Shown here one piece after another: positions 1 to 7,199 of a stretch of 10,547 bases of DNA. The stretch spans positions 1 through 10,547 of the forward strand of contig JALRMH010000144.1 of the NCBI GenBank assembly GCA_026119935.1, given 5' to 3'. Made by a program: the position numbers and the translations under genes. Source of the DNA: Endothia cerciana (taxonomy: Eukaryota; Ascomycota; Sordariomycetes; Diaporthales; Cryphonectriaceae). Below the pieces are notes generated by a model. It did not search any database, had not been told where the DNA came from, and saw only the letters and a list, made by a program, of their open reading frames with translations. Position 1 is the stretch's first letter. Each line of letters begins with the position of its first letter.

Positions 1-1
1 A

Positions 2-295
2 TATGCTAAGCTCTCGCCGACACTTATCCAGCACATCGACGAAGCTTTGCCGACGATTCCTAAGACAAGAGACGAGCTGGTCACTTTTGCAACTAGATTG
101 TAGGAATCCCGGAGAGAGCGGGAAGTAGGCACGTCGGAGACCCCCAACGACAGCAAAAAAGCAAACCCCGCTCAGGACCAGGGGTCTGAAACACCAGCTA
201 AGCGCCAGCGAACCGAACCTGATTTATCAGAGATAAAGTGTTGGATTTGTAGCAAGAAGGGCCATATTTCACAGCGATGTCGGGAAATGCGATAA
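2..295 (+). pseudogene. gag: Gag C-terminus with CCHC zinc knuckle, one in-frame stop
   Basis: The frame from base 2 reads about 33 residues of a helical-looking segment, an in-frame TAG at 101-103, a charged Lys/Arg/Glu/Pro-rich linker, and a knuckle at 239-280 with spacing C-x2-C-x4-H-x4-C (Cys 239, Cys 248, His 263, Cys 278). It ends at TAA 293-295. Such knuckles bind the genomic RNA during packaging in the virus-like particle. All four ligands are intact, in contrast to elements B and C. The TAG is followed by GAA and would be a Gln codon with one C to T change, so it may be a light RIP hit. The N-terminal part is outside the window. The family is LTR-retrotransposon gag; Gypsy is likely from the neighbouring LTR but not proven. 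Confidence 0.8.
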
Positions 296-296
296 A

Positions 297-847
297 GGCT
301 GTCTAGTGCCTGGGAAACTGATGATCTGAAGGCTGTCTAGTGCCTGGGAAACTGATGATCTGAAGGCTGTCTAGTGCCTGGGAAACTGATGATCTGAAGG
401 CTGTCTAGTGCCTGGGAAACTGATGATCTGAAGGCTGTCTAGTGCCTGGGAAACTGATGATCTGAAGGCTATCTAGTGCCTAGGAAACTGATGATCTGAA
501 GGCTGTCTAGTGCCTGGGAAACTGATGATCTGAAGGCTGTCTAGTGCCTGGGAAACTGATGATCTGAAGGCTGTCTAGTGCCTGGGAAACTGATGATCTG
601 AGGAGGCTGTCTAGTGCCTAGGAAACTGTTGATCAGGAGGCTGTCCAGCGCTTAGGAAGCTGTTGAAACTGTCTAGTGTTGAGAAAGACTGATGAGGCTG
701 TCCAGTGCCTTAGAAACTGTTGATCTAAAGGCTGTCTAGTGCCTAGGAAACTGATGAAACTTGTCTAGCGTTGAGGAAGACTGAAGAGGCTGTCCAGTGC
801 CTTAGAAACTATTGATCTGAAGGCTGTCTAGTGCCTAGGAAACTATT
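297..847 (+). repeat. 34-bp tandem repeat array with divergent 3' copies
   Basis: The unit begins GGCTGTCTAGTGCCTGGGAA and is 34 bp. Nine near-identical units start at 297, 331, 365, 399, 433, 467, 501, 535 and 569. About eight more divergent units run from 605 to 847, several shortened to 28-29 bp, and these form a higher-order period of about 92 bp (compare 696-787 with 788-847). The unit length is not a multiple of three and each unit carries TAG and TGA, so the array is non-coding. It starts two bases after the gag stop and occupies the place of pol. The uniform 5' block and diverged 3' block suggest recent unequal crossover or replication slippage at the 5' side. Confidence 0.97.
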
Positions 848-884
848 AAGAGGGCTTCGGATCTGATTCGAGGGCGAATCGCAC
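848..884 (+). other. Spacer between repeat array and polypurine tract
   Basis: A 37-bp unique stretch with no coding potential. It joins the last degenerate repeat unit to the polypurine tract. Confidence 0.6.
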
Positions 885-898
885 GAAGGGGGAGATAG
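885..898 (+). other. Polypurine tract of element A
   Basis: GAAGGGGGAGATAG lies just before the TGTCAC start of the LTR. Plus-strand DNA synthesis of LTR retrotransposons is primed from such purine runs. It resembles the tract of element C (3081-3096, minus strand), which supports Ty3/Gypsy membership and a plus-strand orientation. Confidence 0.8.
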
Positions 899-968
899 TT
901 GTCACGAGTAGCAGGTGTCATAAGGTAACAGGGCCAAGGGTTAGGAGCTAGCTAGAGCCAGCTATCTG

Positions 969-976
969 TATAAAAG
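969..976 (+). promoter_or_regulatory. TATA box in element A LTR
   Basis: TATAAAAG lies 69 bp into the LTR, a sensible place for the U3/R promoter. Transcription would start a few tens of bases downstream. Confidence 0.55.
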
Positions 977-989
977 GGAAGCCTACTAG

Positions 990-1017
990 CTTTAGGCTTA
1001 GGACTTTAGGCTTAGAC
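990..1017 (+). repeat. 14-bp tandem duplication in LTR
   Basis: CTTTAGGCTTAGGA (990-1003) is followed at once by CTTTAGGCTTAGAC (1004-1017), 12 of 14 bases matching. It sits 14 bases downstream of the TATA box, near where transcription would begin. Confidence 0.85.
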
Positions 1018-1763
1018 CTTAAGTGTTAGCTATTACATCGCAATATAGGCTTTTAGCTAGGGGCACTTGACAAGCTGACTTATATAATTCGGATCTACAG
1101 GCTTTACTGACAGCTTCTTAGTTCACTATAGAACCTGAGAAAGTTATCCTTGCTAGAACTCGCCTTGAGAAGGACGCTCTTATCTAATATAAGCTTTCTC
1201 TCTACAACTATCTAGAACATGCTAACAACCCTGATGCATGCGCTAAAAACACTAAGGAAATATTCAACTTCTTTATAAGCTTTAAGAAAGCTTTTAAGAA
1301 AACTTTTAATAACCCTAATAAAGAACGCACTATAGCTTAATAATTAATAGACTTTAAGTAGATTAAATTAGTATTAGCCTATATAGTTAGGTTTAAGCAA
1401 CTCTTAGTATGACTTTTATAAGAAGATAAGAATTTTATAGAATATTATTATAAAGAACTTAAAGATAAAGTTAAAGATGAAATCTCTAAGCAGGACTAAC
1501 TTGAAGATTTTATAATATTTGCAAATATAGTAGTTAGAATTAATAACTATCTTTATAAATAATAAATAAAGAAGTCTAAGAAAGAAGGAAGCTAACTTAT
1601 ATAGTACTTATAATCTAATAATAGTAATAAGAAATTTCACTTTAAAAATTAAGATGGAAATCAGCGCTAAAGTATAGTATAGAATAAGAGCACTTATATT
1701 AAATTTATAGAACTTAATGCTGTAAACTATTAGTTTATAAGAAAACTAAATAGTAGAATAAAA

Positions 1764-1805
1764 TACTTTAATTATAAAAAGTATAGTTACTTTATATAGG
1801 AATAT
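1764..1805 (+). other. Gag zinc-knuckle relic, all ligands Tyr (element B)
   Basis: Residues at the C, C, H and C positions of C-x2-C-x4-H-x4-C are all Tyr codons (TAC, TAT, TAC, TAT), and an internal codon is TAG. The same change occurs at the matching site of element C (8638-8679). G to A in TGY and C to T in CAY explain it. Confidence 0.8.
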
Positions 1806-2631
1806 AAATAGCTTAAAAAGCTATAATAGTAATTAGTTTAAAAGAAATAATAAGTAAATATTTTTTAATAATAGAAACTTAATTAGCTGAGTAATAATAT
1901 TTTATTAGAGTAAGTACTAGACTTTATTAATAATTATAGTTATTTTAATTAAATGTTTTGCTTTAATAATAGATACTTAATATACCTCTTGAAAAAAGAA
2001 AGCTTAAGATAGTTCTTTAAAGCATTTAGAAAGATATAGCAATTAGTAATAAGTAAAAAGAGCTTAATCTATAATATAGTATTAAATAATAATAACTCAG
2101 ACTATTCTAGCACTTTTAAAAAAGAACTTAAAGGGAAGAATTAGAAACTTAAGAATAAATAACTATATTTAATAGCCTACTATTAAGAATATCTTTTATT
2201 TTAAGCAATTATAAAAACTATAAGAGAAGAGAACTTTTAGTATAAATAACTAAATAAATTATTAAAACTTATTACTTTAAAGGCAGAAGATAAGAAGGAA
2301 ACTTATATTTAAGACTTAAATTAGAAATAGATTACTCTAAAGTTAAAAATTAAATATATAGTATATAGATTTAACCTTAAAGACTTATTTATAATAATAC
2401 CTATCTAAAATATTAAAGCTGAATAGCTAGAAAACTTAAAAATCAGCTTAATTAATAAAGAATACTACGAACTTATATAGGTTTTATATATATATTATAG
2501 CTGCAAGATACACTTTATAAATAAAGTTAAATATAAGTAGTTCTTAATTAAAGAATATAACTAGATTATTTAAATAGTTGAAAAACCTTATCTATAATTT
2601 AAGAAAGTTCTTAATAAAGAATATAATAATA

Positions 2632-2636
2632 CTTAT
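2632..2636 (+). repeat. Target-site duplication, left copy
   Basis: CTTAT immediately precedes the first base of the left LTR of element C and is repeated directly after the right LTR. Five bases is the usual size for Ty3/Gypsy integration. Element C itself carries CTTAT at the homologous place (minus strand, 7786-7790), so this is the authentic interrupted family sequence. Confidence 0.92.
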
Positions 2637-2855
2637 TGTAATAAGCACTGCAGTAATCCAAAGATCTCTGAGTACCGATTAAGTTTATACTAATAAGAGC
2701 AGTATCAAATGTAAGCCTTGAATACAGAAATATAACTAAGTAGTCCGTACAAGTGTTCACTACCTTTAGGGCTATCAGAGTAGGGTGTAATCTAATACTT
2801 AGATTAACGACTAAAGAGCTATATACAAGATCTATCTAATAAGAATAAACGTATC

Positions 2856-2863
2856 CTTATATA
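2856..2863 (-). promoter_or_regulatory. TATA-like box in left LTR
   Basis: Minus strand TATATAAG, about 220 bases into the LTR in element sense. This is the likely U3 promoter of the family; in this 3' copy it would fire out of the element toward element B. Confidence 0.45.
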
Positions 2864-2924
2864 TCCTGCTCTTTAGCCCTGACTATCCTGACTATATACC
2901 GATTTCTCATAGTTTATTCTGAAA

Positions 2925-2952
2925 TATATTGACTATGTTTATAGTCAATATA
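2925..2952. promoter_or_regulatory. Perfect 12-bp inverted repeat in LTR U3
   Basis: TATATTGACTAT (2925-2936) and its exact complement ATAGTCAATATA (2941-2952) flank a GTTT loop. TGACTAT also occurs twice just to the left (2880-2886 and 2889-2895). It lies upstream of the TATA-like box in element sense, so it may be a protein-binding operator or a cruciform. The right LTR keeps it with one C to T change (9969-9996). Confidence 0.6.
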
Positions 2953-3080
2953 GTCGCGTTAGTGACCCTAACCCTAGCTTATGTAATCATTCTGCTTTTC
3001 TCAGATGTTAGATCTTTAGTTCTGTGCAGGTTGTTCTGTCCTGCTTTTGTTGTGACTTCTATATTATATAGGTCATAACA

Positions 3081-3096
3081 TCATCTCCCTTCTATC
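3081..3096 (-). other. Polypurine tract of element C
   Basis: On the minus strand GATAGAAGGGAGATGA ends exactly where the LTR begins with TGTTATGACC. It primes plus-strand DNA synthesis and proves the element reads on the minus strand. Confidence 0.88.
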
Positions 3097-3282
3097 GATC
3101 GTTGTCCCTAACGATCTTCCTGTGAGTATCCTTAGTTCGTTTTTATCGTGCTTTATACCTTCCTAATCAGGATAAAGGATAAGGTCAGGCTTTCTCGTGT
3201 TTCAAAGACCTCTTCTGCTCTTCCGAAGAGCACCCAGGATCGCAATCTTTTGATTGCCCGGATTCTAGAGAGCTTTGTCAAA

Positions 3283-3807
3283 ATGCCTTTTTATTCCTTT
3301 TGCGAGAGTCAGGGCCTTGACACCTGTAAGGCTTCGCCTACTGATTCCTCCTGTTGCACCGAATGCATCTGTCTAGGTTGTCCGGGTTGCGACGTTCTTA
3401 GTCCTTCCTCTATTAAGCTTCGCAACATCGCTACTCAACACTGCAAGCTGGAGGATGAGATTAAGAAGCGTGAGCTGGAGTTGCTATAGCTTCGGCAATA
3501 AAAACAGATGTAGTCTGAAAAGATGAAGCGAGCCCTTCGTCGCGGCATTACTTGTATAGAGGAGTTAGATCGTGTAGAGGCCGAAGAGGCCGAGGTAGAA
3601 CGAGCGCGTATTACTGCTGAAGTGTGTGTTGTAGCGACTAAAGAATCAGCTGTAGTAGCTAGGGATCCTTCCTTTAAGAGTTTTAATTAGAATTCTATAG
3701 ATATAGGGAGTTCTATAGTAGACTAGTCGGGTTTTTTAGCTAAAGAGGCCTAGCTTAAAGAGTCTAGAAATATAGCTGGGTCTCTTACTAATAGCCTGTT
3801 ATTCTGA
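3283..3807 (+). pseudogene. Antisense accessory ORF: Cys-rich N-terminus plus coiled coil, unknown function
   Basis: This frame lies between pol and the 3' LTR of element C, opposite in direction to gag-pol and convergent with it. It is open from 3136, but the first ATG is 3283 in a good eukaryotic context (CAAAATGCC); the GTG at 3148 is not a credible eukaryotic start. From ATG 3283 it opens MPFYSFCESQG and has a cysteine cluster in its first 36 residues, including CC-x2-C-x-C-x2-C-x2-C at 3352-3390. Then comes a Lys/Glu/Leu-rich stretch (about 3415-3640) that looks like a coiled coil. In-frame stops at 3487, 3499, 3511, 3688, 3724 and 3751 are TAG or TAA, each explicable as Gln or Trp hit by RIP; a TGA closes it at 3805-3807. 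I recall similar short Cys-rich hypothetical proteins in fungi, but this is unverified. No function is assigned. Confidence 0.55.
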
Positions 3808-3874
3808 CTAGTATATTCTTCTAACTAGTTTTCTATTTTTTATACTAATAAAGCTATCTTTTAGACTAATCTAT
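3808..3874. other. Junction between antisense ORF and pol 3' end
   Basis: RIP-degraded spacer between two convergent reading frames. The exact pol stop cannot be fixed because stops are everywhere in the frame after the chromodomain. Confidence 0.4.
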
Positions 3875-5300
3875 TTATAATATTAATCTAGGTTATTATT
3901 AGTTTGATTTCTAACTAGTTTATTAGTAATACTAGTTAAGTTTTTATTTATAGTAGGTTAAGTTTTAAGTTAATTTCTAAGAGTTTTTGCTTGCTAGATA
4001 ACTTTTCTACTTAATAAGGTATTTAAATATGTTGTTTCATCTTCTATATTTAAGTATTCTTTCGACTTTATACTCTAGTTCGTCGTCTTTAACTTCTACT
4101 ATATTATCTATTAGCGTTTCCTATACTGCTAGTTCTAGTAATAAGATATAAAAGACTAAGTATATTCTTATTTTATAAGGTAGTGCTAGTTTATAATTAA
4201 CTAGGGAGATTTGTTATAAAATTTTAAATAGTCCTAGTTTCTTATAGTTAAGTTTGCTGCTAGGCCTAGTTGTTTTAATATTTTTACAAAGTAGGTAGAC
4301 TTTATTTCCCTTCTATAGGATTAGTCTCTTAATCCTCTTAGTGTTTGCATAGCATGTTATTCGTTTTTAGACAAATTATAGTTCTGACTAAAGTTCTTTT
4401 TAGATTTTCTTAATTTTTCTAACCCTTTTTTCTACTACTTCTGCATCTGCCCCTAGTAATACTTTGTAATAAGCTATTAAATTGTATCTATAGAGTATAA
4501 AGAATAATAATTTCTTTATCATGCTTATATCTATGCTGTTATAAGCGAATTATATAAGGGGTAATAGGTCAACCTAGTTATCCTGTTCCTAGTTAATATA
4601 GTATTAGAGGTACTGTTCGACAACTTGATTTATTCTTTCTGTTTATCTATTTGTCTAGGGATGAAATACTATAGACATTTTATATTATATTCCGAGTTGC
4701 TTTATAAGTAAAGTCTAAAACTTTAAGTTAAACTTCTTATCTCTATTAGAGATTACTTCTTCTAATATACTATAGTTAGCGATGATTATCCTGAGAAATA
4801 TATATACGAGTTCTTCTGCTATATTACTTTCTTTATAAAAGAGAAAGTAAATATACTTGCTTAGTCTGCAAACTACTACTAAGATGCTATTATATTATAT
4901 CTTAGTTAAAAGTTCTTATAAGAAAAGTAGCTTAGTAATAAAGTCTAAACTAATTAATTGCTAAATAATTATAAGTACTAGTAGGGGTTATAGCAGTCTG
5001 TAAAGTTTATATTATTCTGCTTTATTTTTTTTATAGCTATTATATTATTATAAGATGCTTTTAATCCTTTTTCTAAAGTCTAGCAGGTTCTAGTATCTTC
5101 TAATTCGTTTATAGGTTGCTCTGACTTCTTAATATCTATATGCTAGGGTATTATATACATCCTTAATATAGTTGTCTTGCCCTGCTAGAGTTATTTATTC
5201 AAAGTCTCTGTCTTAAGGTCTTATCTTAAGGATTATAGTAAGCTCTTTATATATATTAATAAGGTCTCCTTCCTTATTAATTATAAAGATGTTTTAGATT
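3875..5300 (-). pseudogene. pol: Integrase with C-terminal chromodomain, broken
   Basis: Minus-strand frame with codon starts at coordinates equal to 1 modulo 3. The N-terminal zinc-binding HHCC region is visible but the C-x2-C pair at 5033-5044 reads YNSY, and preceding His positions also read Tyr. The catalytic core shows Asp in LDFITK (4943-4945), then VISNR with Asn instead of Asp (4745-4747), then Glu in TERIN (4637-4639). There are exactly 35 residues between the second and third, the D-D-35-E spacing. A GPF-like motif (GLFKI, Pro to Leu) follows near 4230, then the chromodomain. The enzyme would insert the cDNA into the genome. Dense stops and the Asp to Asn change make it dead. Confidence 0.88.
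3974..4075 (-). other. Chromodomain relic at integrase C-terminus
   Basis: The translation starts EYKVERIL and ends near KSYLASKNS, matching the chromodomain pattern of a tyrosine-containing start and a K-W-K-G-Y..S/N-S-W core. The two Trp codons of that core are now TAG (4007-4009 and 3977-3979). In fungal MAGGY the chromodomain recognises methylated histone H3 and steers integration to heterochromatin; a similar role here is inferred from family membership. No other domain family was considered a better fit. Confidence 0.82.
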
Positions 5301-5319
5301 TCTTCTTTAATTTTGTCCT

Positions 5320-5803
5320 GATAGTCTGATCTTCTACTAAGAGCGTCTGCCTTAGCGTTTTCTTTACCTTAGATATAAATAACTTTGAAGTCGAACTAGA
5401 ATAGGTATTCTGCCTATCTTACTTATTATCTGTTAAAGTTCTTTGTTATTATAAATATAATAAGGTTCTTATAATCTGAAAATACCTTAATCGTGTGTTT
5501 AGCACCTATAAGATAGTGTTCCTATTCTTTAAACGCTTCTATTATAGCTATAAGTTCTTTATCTAGTATTCTGTACTATAACTCTAGTCTATTAAGCTTT
5601 TTTAAGAAGTTAGCGACTATTTATAGTTGTCTCTGCTTATTGCGCTAGTTGAGTTCTGCGCTGAGTGTATAGTCTGATACGTCTGTATATAACTCGTATT
5701 CTTTTCAAGGGTCTGATTCTTATAAAACAGGGTCTTTAGTGACTAGCTTTTTAATTATTTCAAAGGCCTGGTTTTCTTTCTAGTTCTATTAGAAGAGTAA
5801 GTC
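5320..5803 (-). pseudogene. pol: RNase H domain of element C, broken
   Basis: In the same frame as integrase. TDVSDYTLSAEL (about 5648-5686) holds the first catalytic Asp, LDKEL (5552-5566) the Glu, a later FSDYKN segment (about 5480) a further Asp, and ADALSRR (5330-5350) closes the domain. These acidic residues survive although interrupting stops are present. The domain degrades the RNA strand of the RNA-DNA hybrid during reverse transcription. Confidence 0.88.
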
Positions 5804-5809
5804 TTTTTT
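5804..5809 (-). other. Frameshift in A6 run within pol
   Basis: Gag, linker, protease and RT read in one minus-strand frame down to LIKK at this point. From the following D-L-L-F onward the family sequence continues one base out of register. One missing A in the A6 run (T6 on the plus strand) accounts for it. It is the only frameshift located in the stretches followed from gag to chromodomain and is most simply a slippage deletion. Confidence 0.75.
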
Positions 5810-5849
5810 ATAAGATTTGTAAGAGGTCTAGCGATGTTATTATACTTGC

Positions 5850-6600
5850 TAATAAATTGCTGATAAAAGTTAATATATTTAAAGAATGCTCTGACATTCT
5901 TAATATTCTTTAATATAAGCTAGTCTCTGACTGCTTATATCTTGTCCTTTTATATTCTAATATATTCTGGTTTAATTATATATCCGAGATAGTCGACTTT
6001 CTAAATGTGAAAGTGACTCTTAGCTAGTTCTACTAGGAGGTGTGCATCCTGAAGTATCTGAAGTATTCGCTATATATATTGCTTATATTCTTTAAGAGTC
6101 TTAGAGTAGATAAGGATATTATCAAGGTAGATAATATATATAATATTTAGGAATTCGCAGAAGATGTAGTTAATCATTTCTTAAAAGGATGCTAGTATAT
6201 TAGTTAATTTAAAAGGTATAATCAAGTATTTATAGTATCTATAACAAGTCTTGAATACTGTCTTCTACTCTTCTCCTTCTTTAATATAGATATAGTAGTA
6301 ACCTTTTTTAAAGTCTAATACTATAAACTATTATATGCTTTATAGTCGATCTTTGATTTCCTTGAAAAGTAGTAAAGGATATTAGTTCTTAATAGTAATG
6401 TTATTAAGCTGTTTATAGTCTATATAAAGTCGGAGTTTTCTGTTTTTCTTTAATATAAACAGGATCAAGTATCCTGCTAGTAATTATAATAGTTTAATAT
6501 ATCCTCTTTTAAGGTTTTCGTCAAGATATTTCCTAAGTGCCTTTAATCTTGCTTTATCAAGCTTGTAAATAGAGAAGAACTATAGTTAAGTTTCTTCTTT
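5850..6600 (-). pseudogene. pol: Reverse transcriptase domain of element C, broken
   Basis: Minus-strand frame with codon starts at multiples of 3. Visible in order: KALRKYLDENLKRGYI (about 6500-6545), the AGYLILF and LRLYIDYKQLNN segments (to about 6406), VLDFKKGYYYI (about 6290-6325) with the first catalytic Asp, and FQEMINYIF before the active-site box. That box reads YLDNILIYS at 6103-6129: YLDD has become YLDN by GAT to AAT. The enzyme copies element RNA into DNA; loss of the second Asp of the YxDD box abolishes catalysis in this family. Several Trp and Gln positions are stops. Confidence 0.92.
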
Positions 6601-7199
6601 TAGTAGTATCTTATAGTTATATAAGCTATATTCTAAAAGTCTTGTATTAAATTTTCCTTAAAACAGCTTTGTAAATTCGTAGTACTCTTTTAATATTCTA
6701 GCGAATATTAGTATTAGTCTGTCCTTCTCTACTTCTGCTATCTAGAAGAATAAGAGGTATTGTTAAGCATTTTTATTTAAGGACGATTTCTTTCCCTTGC
6801 CTGTTAGTTATTTTATTAATAGCTCTAAGAGTTTTCTCTAGGCCGGATCGAATTTCCTAGGTTATAACTGTAGGATTTCCTTATAGTTCTAAAGTCTATA
6901 CTTCTATTATTACTTTAAGTCAAGCTGAGTTTCCTTAGGCCTGTATATACTTGTTATTATATTAATCTGCTAATGCTTTAGCACTTCTTATTTAGGTTTA
7001 TTATCGCTAGATTCTTCTCTATAAGCTATTAGCTCTGCTAATTTGGAAGTAGTTATAAGTTTGTTTAAGGCCTCTTTTCTCAAGTGTCCCTTAGTAACTG
7101 AATCTGATCCTTCGCTTTTGATTACAACCTTCTTATAAATAATAGCATTATCTTATAAAATCTAGCTAGTAGTCTAATCGATTCGAAGATTATACTCTT

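Larger units (their letters stand above)
1..1112 (+). mobile_element. 3' end of a pol-less, gag-bearing LTR retrotransposon (element A)
   Basis: Order seen: gag C-terminus with zinc knuckle (to 295), tandem repeat array (297-847), polypurine tract (885-898), LTR (900-1112). No protease, reverse transcriptase or integrase sequence lies between the gag stop and the polypurine tract, so this is either a non-autonomous gag-only element or one whose pol was deleted and replaced by repeats. Base composition is balanced and RIP damage minimal, unlike everything to its right. The right edge is set at 1112 because homology to element C's gag (minus strand from 9327) starts at 1113. The 5' half and 5' LTR lie left of the window. 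Plant elements with gag and no pol (TR-GAG) are a structural parallel; the assignment here is inference. Confidence 0.75.
900..1112 (+). repeat. 3' LTR of element A
   Basis: It opens TGTCACGAG directly after the polypurine tract and closes ACTGACA, giving 5-bp inverted ends TGTCA/TGACA and 213 bp. The 3' limit is supported by resumption of element B gag homology at 1113. Other TG..CA-type ends at 1072 (TTGACA) and 1099 (CTACA) are possible but leave bases that do not match the family gag well. The partner LTR is outside the window, so length and ends could not be checked against a second copy. Confidence 0.72.
1113..2636 (+). mobile_element. RIP-degraded Ty3/Gypsy element B, left part
   Basis: This stretch aligns over its whole length with element C read on the minus strand from 9327 to 7786, with a few small length differences and mostly transition substitutions. 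It is thus a second copy of the same family in the opposite direction. Its own 5' LTR and gag start are missing because element A abuts at 1112. At 2636 it is interrupted by element C and resumes at 10130. Confidence 0.9.
1113..2636 (+). pseudogene. gag: Gag and gag-protease linker of element B, broken
   Basis: In the frame of base 1131 the translation has the look of a Retrotrans_gag capsid domain (about 1131-1560): a run ending in EHANNPDACAKN, a lysine-rich helix, then a stretch around EDKNFIEYYYKELKD. Many TAA/TAG codons sit where Gln or Trp are expected. At 1764-1805 the zinc-knuckle spacing 2-4-4 is preserved but all four ligand positions read Tyr (1764, 1773, 1788, 1803), as expected if TGY and CAY codons mutated to TAY. 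The linker follows, with two modules spaced like C-x4-C-x2-H-x8-W-F: 1959-2015 (second Cys and His now Tyr) and 2487-2543 (first Cys now Tyr); the Trp position is TAG in both. The frame stays constant from 1113 to 2636. No product can be made. Confidence 0.85.
2637..3080 (-). repeat. 3' LTR of element C (left copy)
   Basis: Starts TGTAATAAGC and ends GGTCATAACA on the plus strand; in element sense it runs TGTTATGACC to GCTTATTACA. Hand alignment with 9681-10124 gives equal length, no gaps and about 47 differences, all transitions. In about 38 of them this copy keeps the C or G, so it is much less RIP-mutated than its partner. The LTR carries promoter and polyadenylation signals and is the substrate of integrase. 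Confidence 0.96.

Noticed and set aside
297..602. Box C/D snoRNA-like motifs (CTGATGA and CTGA) in each 34-bp unit
   Set aside because: The first base of the C-box-like motif is not a purine, C and D boxes are almost adjacent, and no terminal stem is seen. Likely coincidence in a repeat.
297..847. CRISPR array
   Set aside because: Units are contiguous with no unique spacers between them, and the setting is a eukaryotic retrotransposon.
1072..1099. Alternative 3' ends of the element A LTR at TTGACA (1072) or CTACA (1099)
   Set aside because: Clear nucleotide homology to the family gag begins only at 1113, directly after ACTGACA. The bases 1073-1112 align poorly with element C.
1113..2636. 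A separate plus-strand host gene
   Set aside because: The whole stretch matches element C's gag and linker on the opposite strand, including the zinc-knuckle relic, so it is a second retrotransposon copy.
3148..3282. Extension of the antisense ORF to a GTG start
   Set aside because: GTG is not a usual eukaryotic start and the frame is simply open back to 3136. The ATG at 3283 has a good context and directly precedes the Cys-rich segment. The upstream part may still be coding if an intron or upstream ATG was lost.
5804..5809. Programmed frameshift site
   Set aside because: It falls between RT and RNase H, where no such control is known in Gypsy elements; a one-base loss in a homopolymer of a dead copy is simpler.
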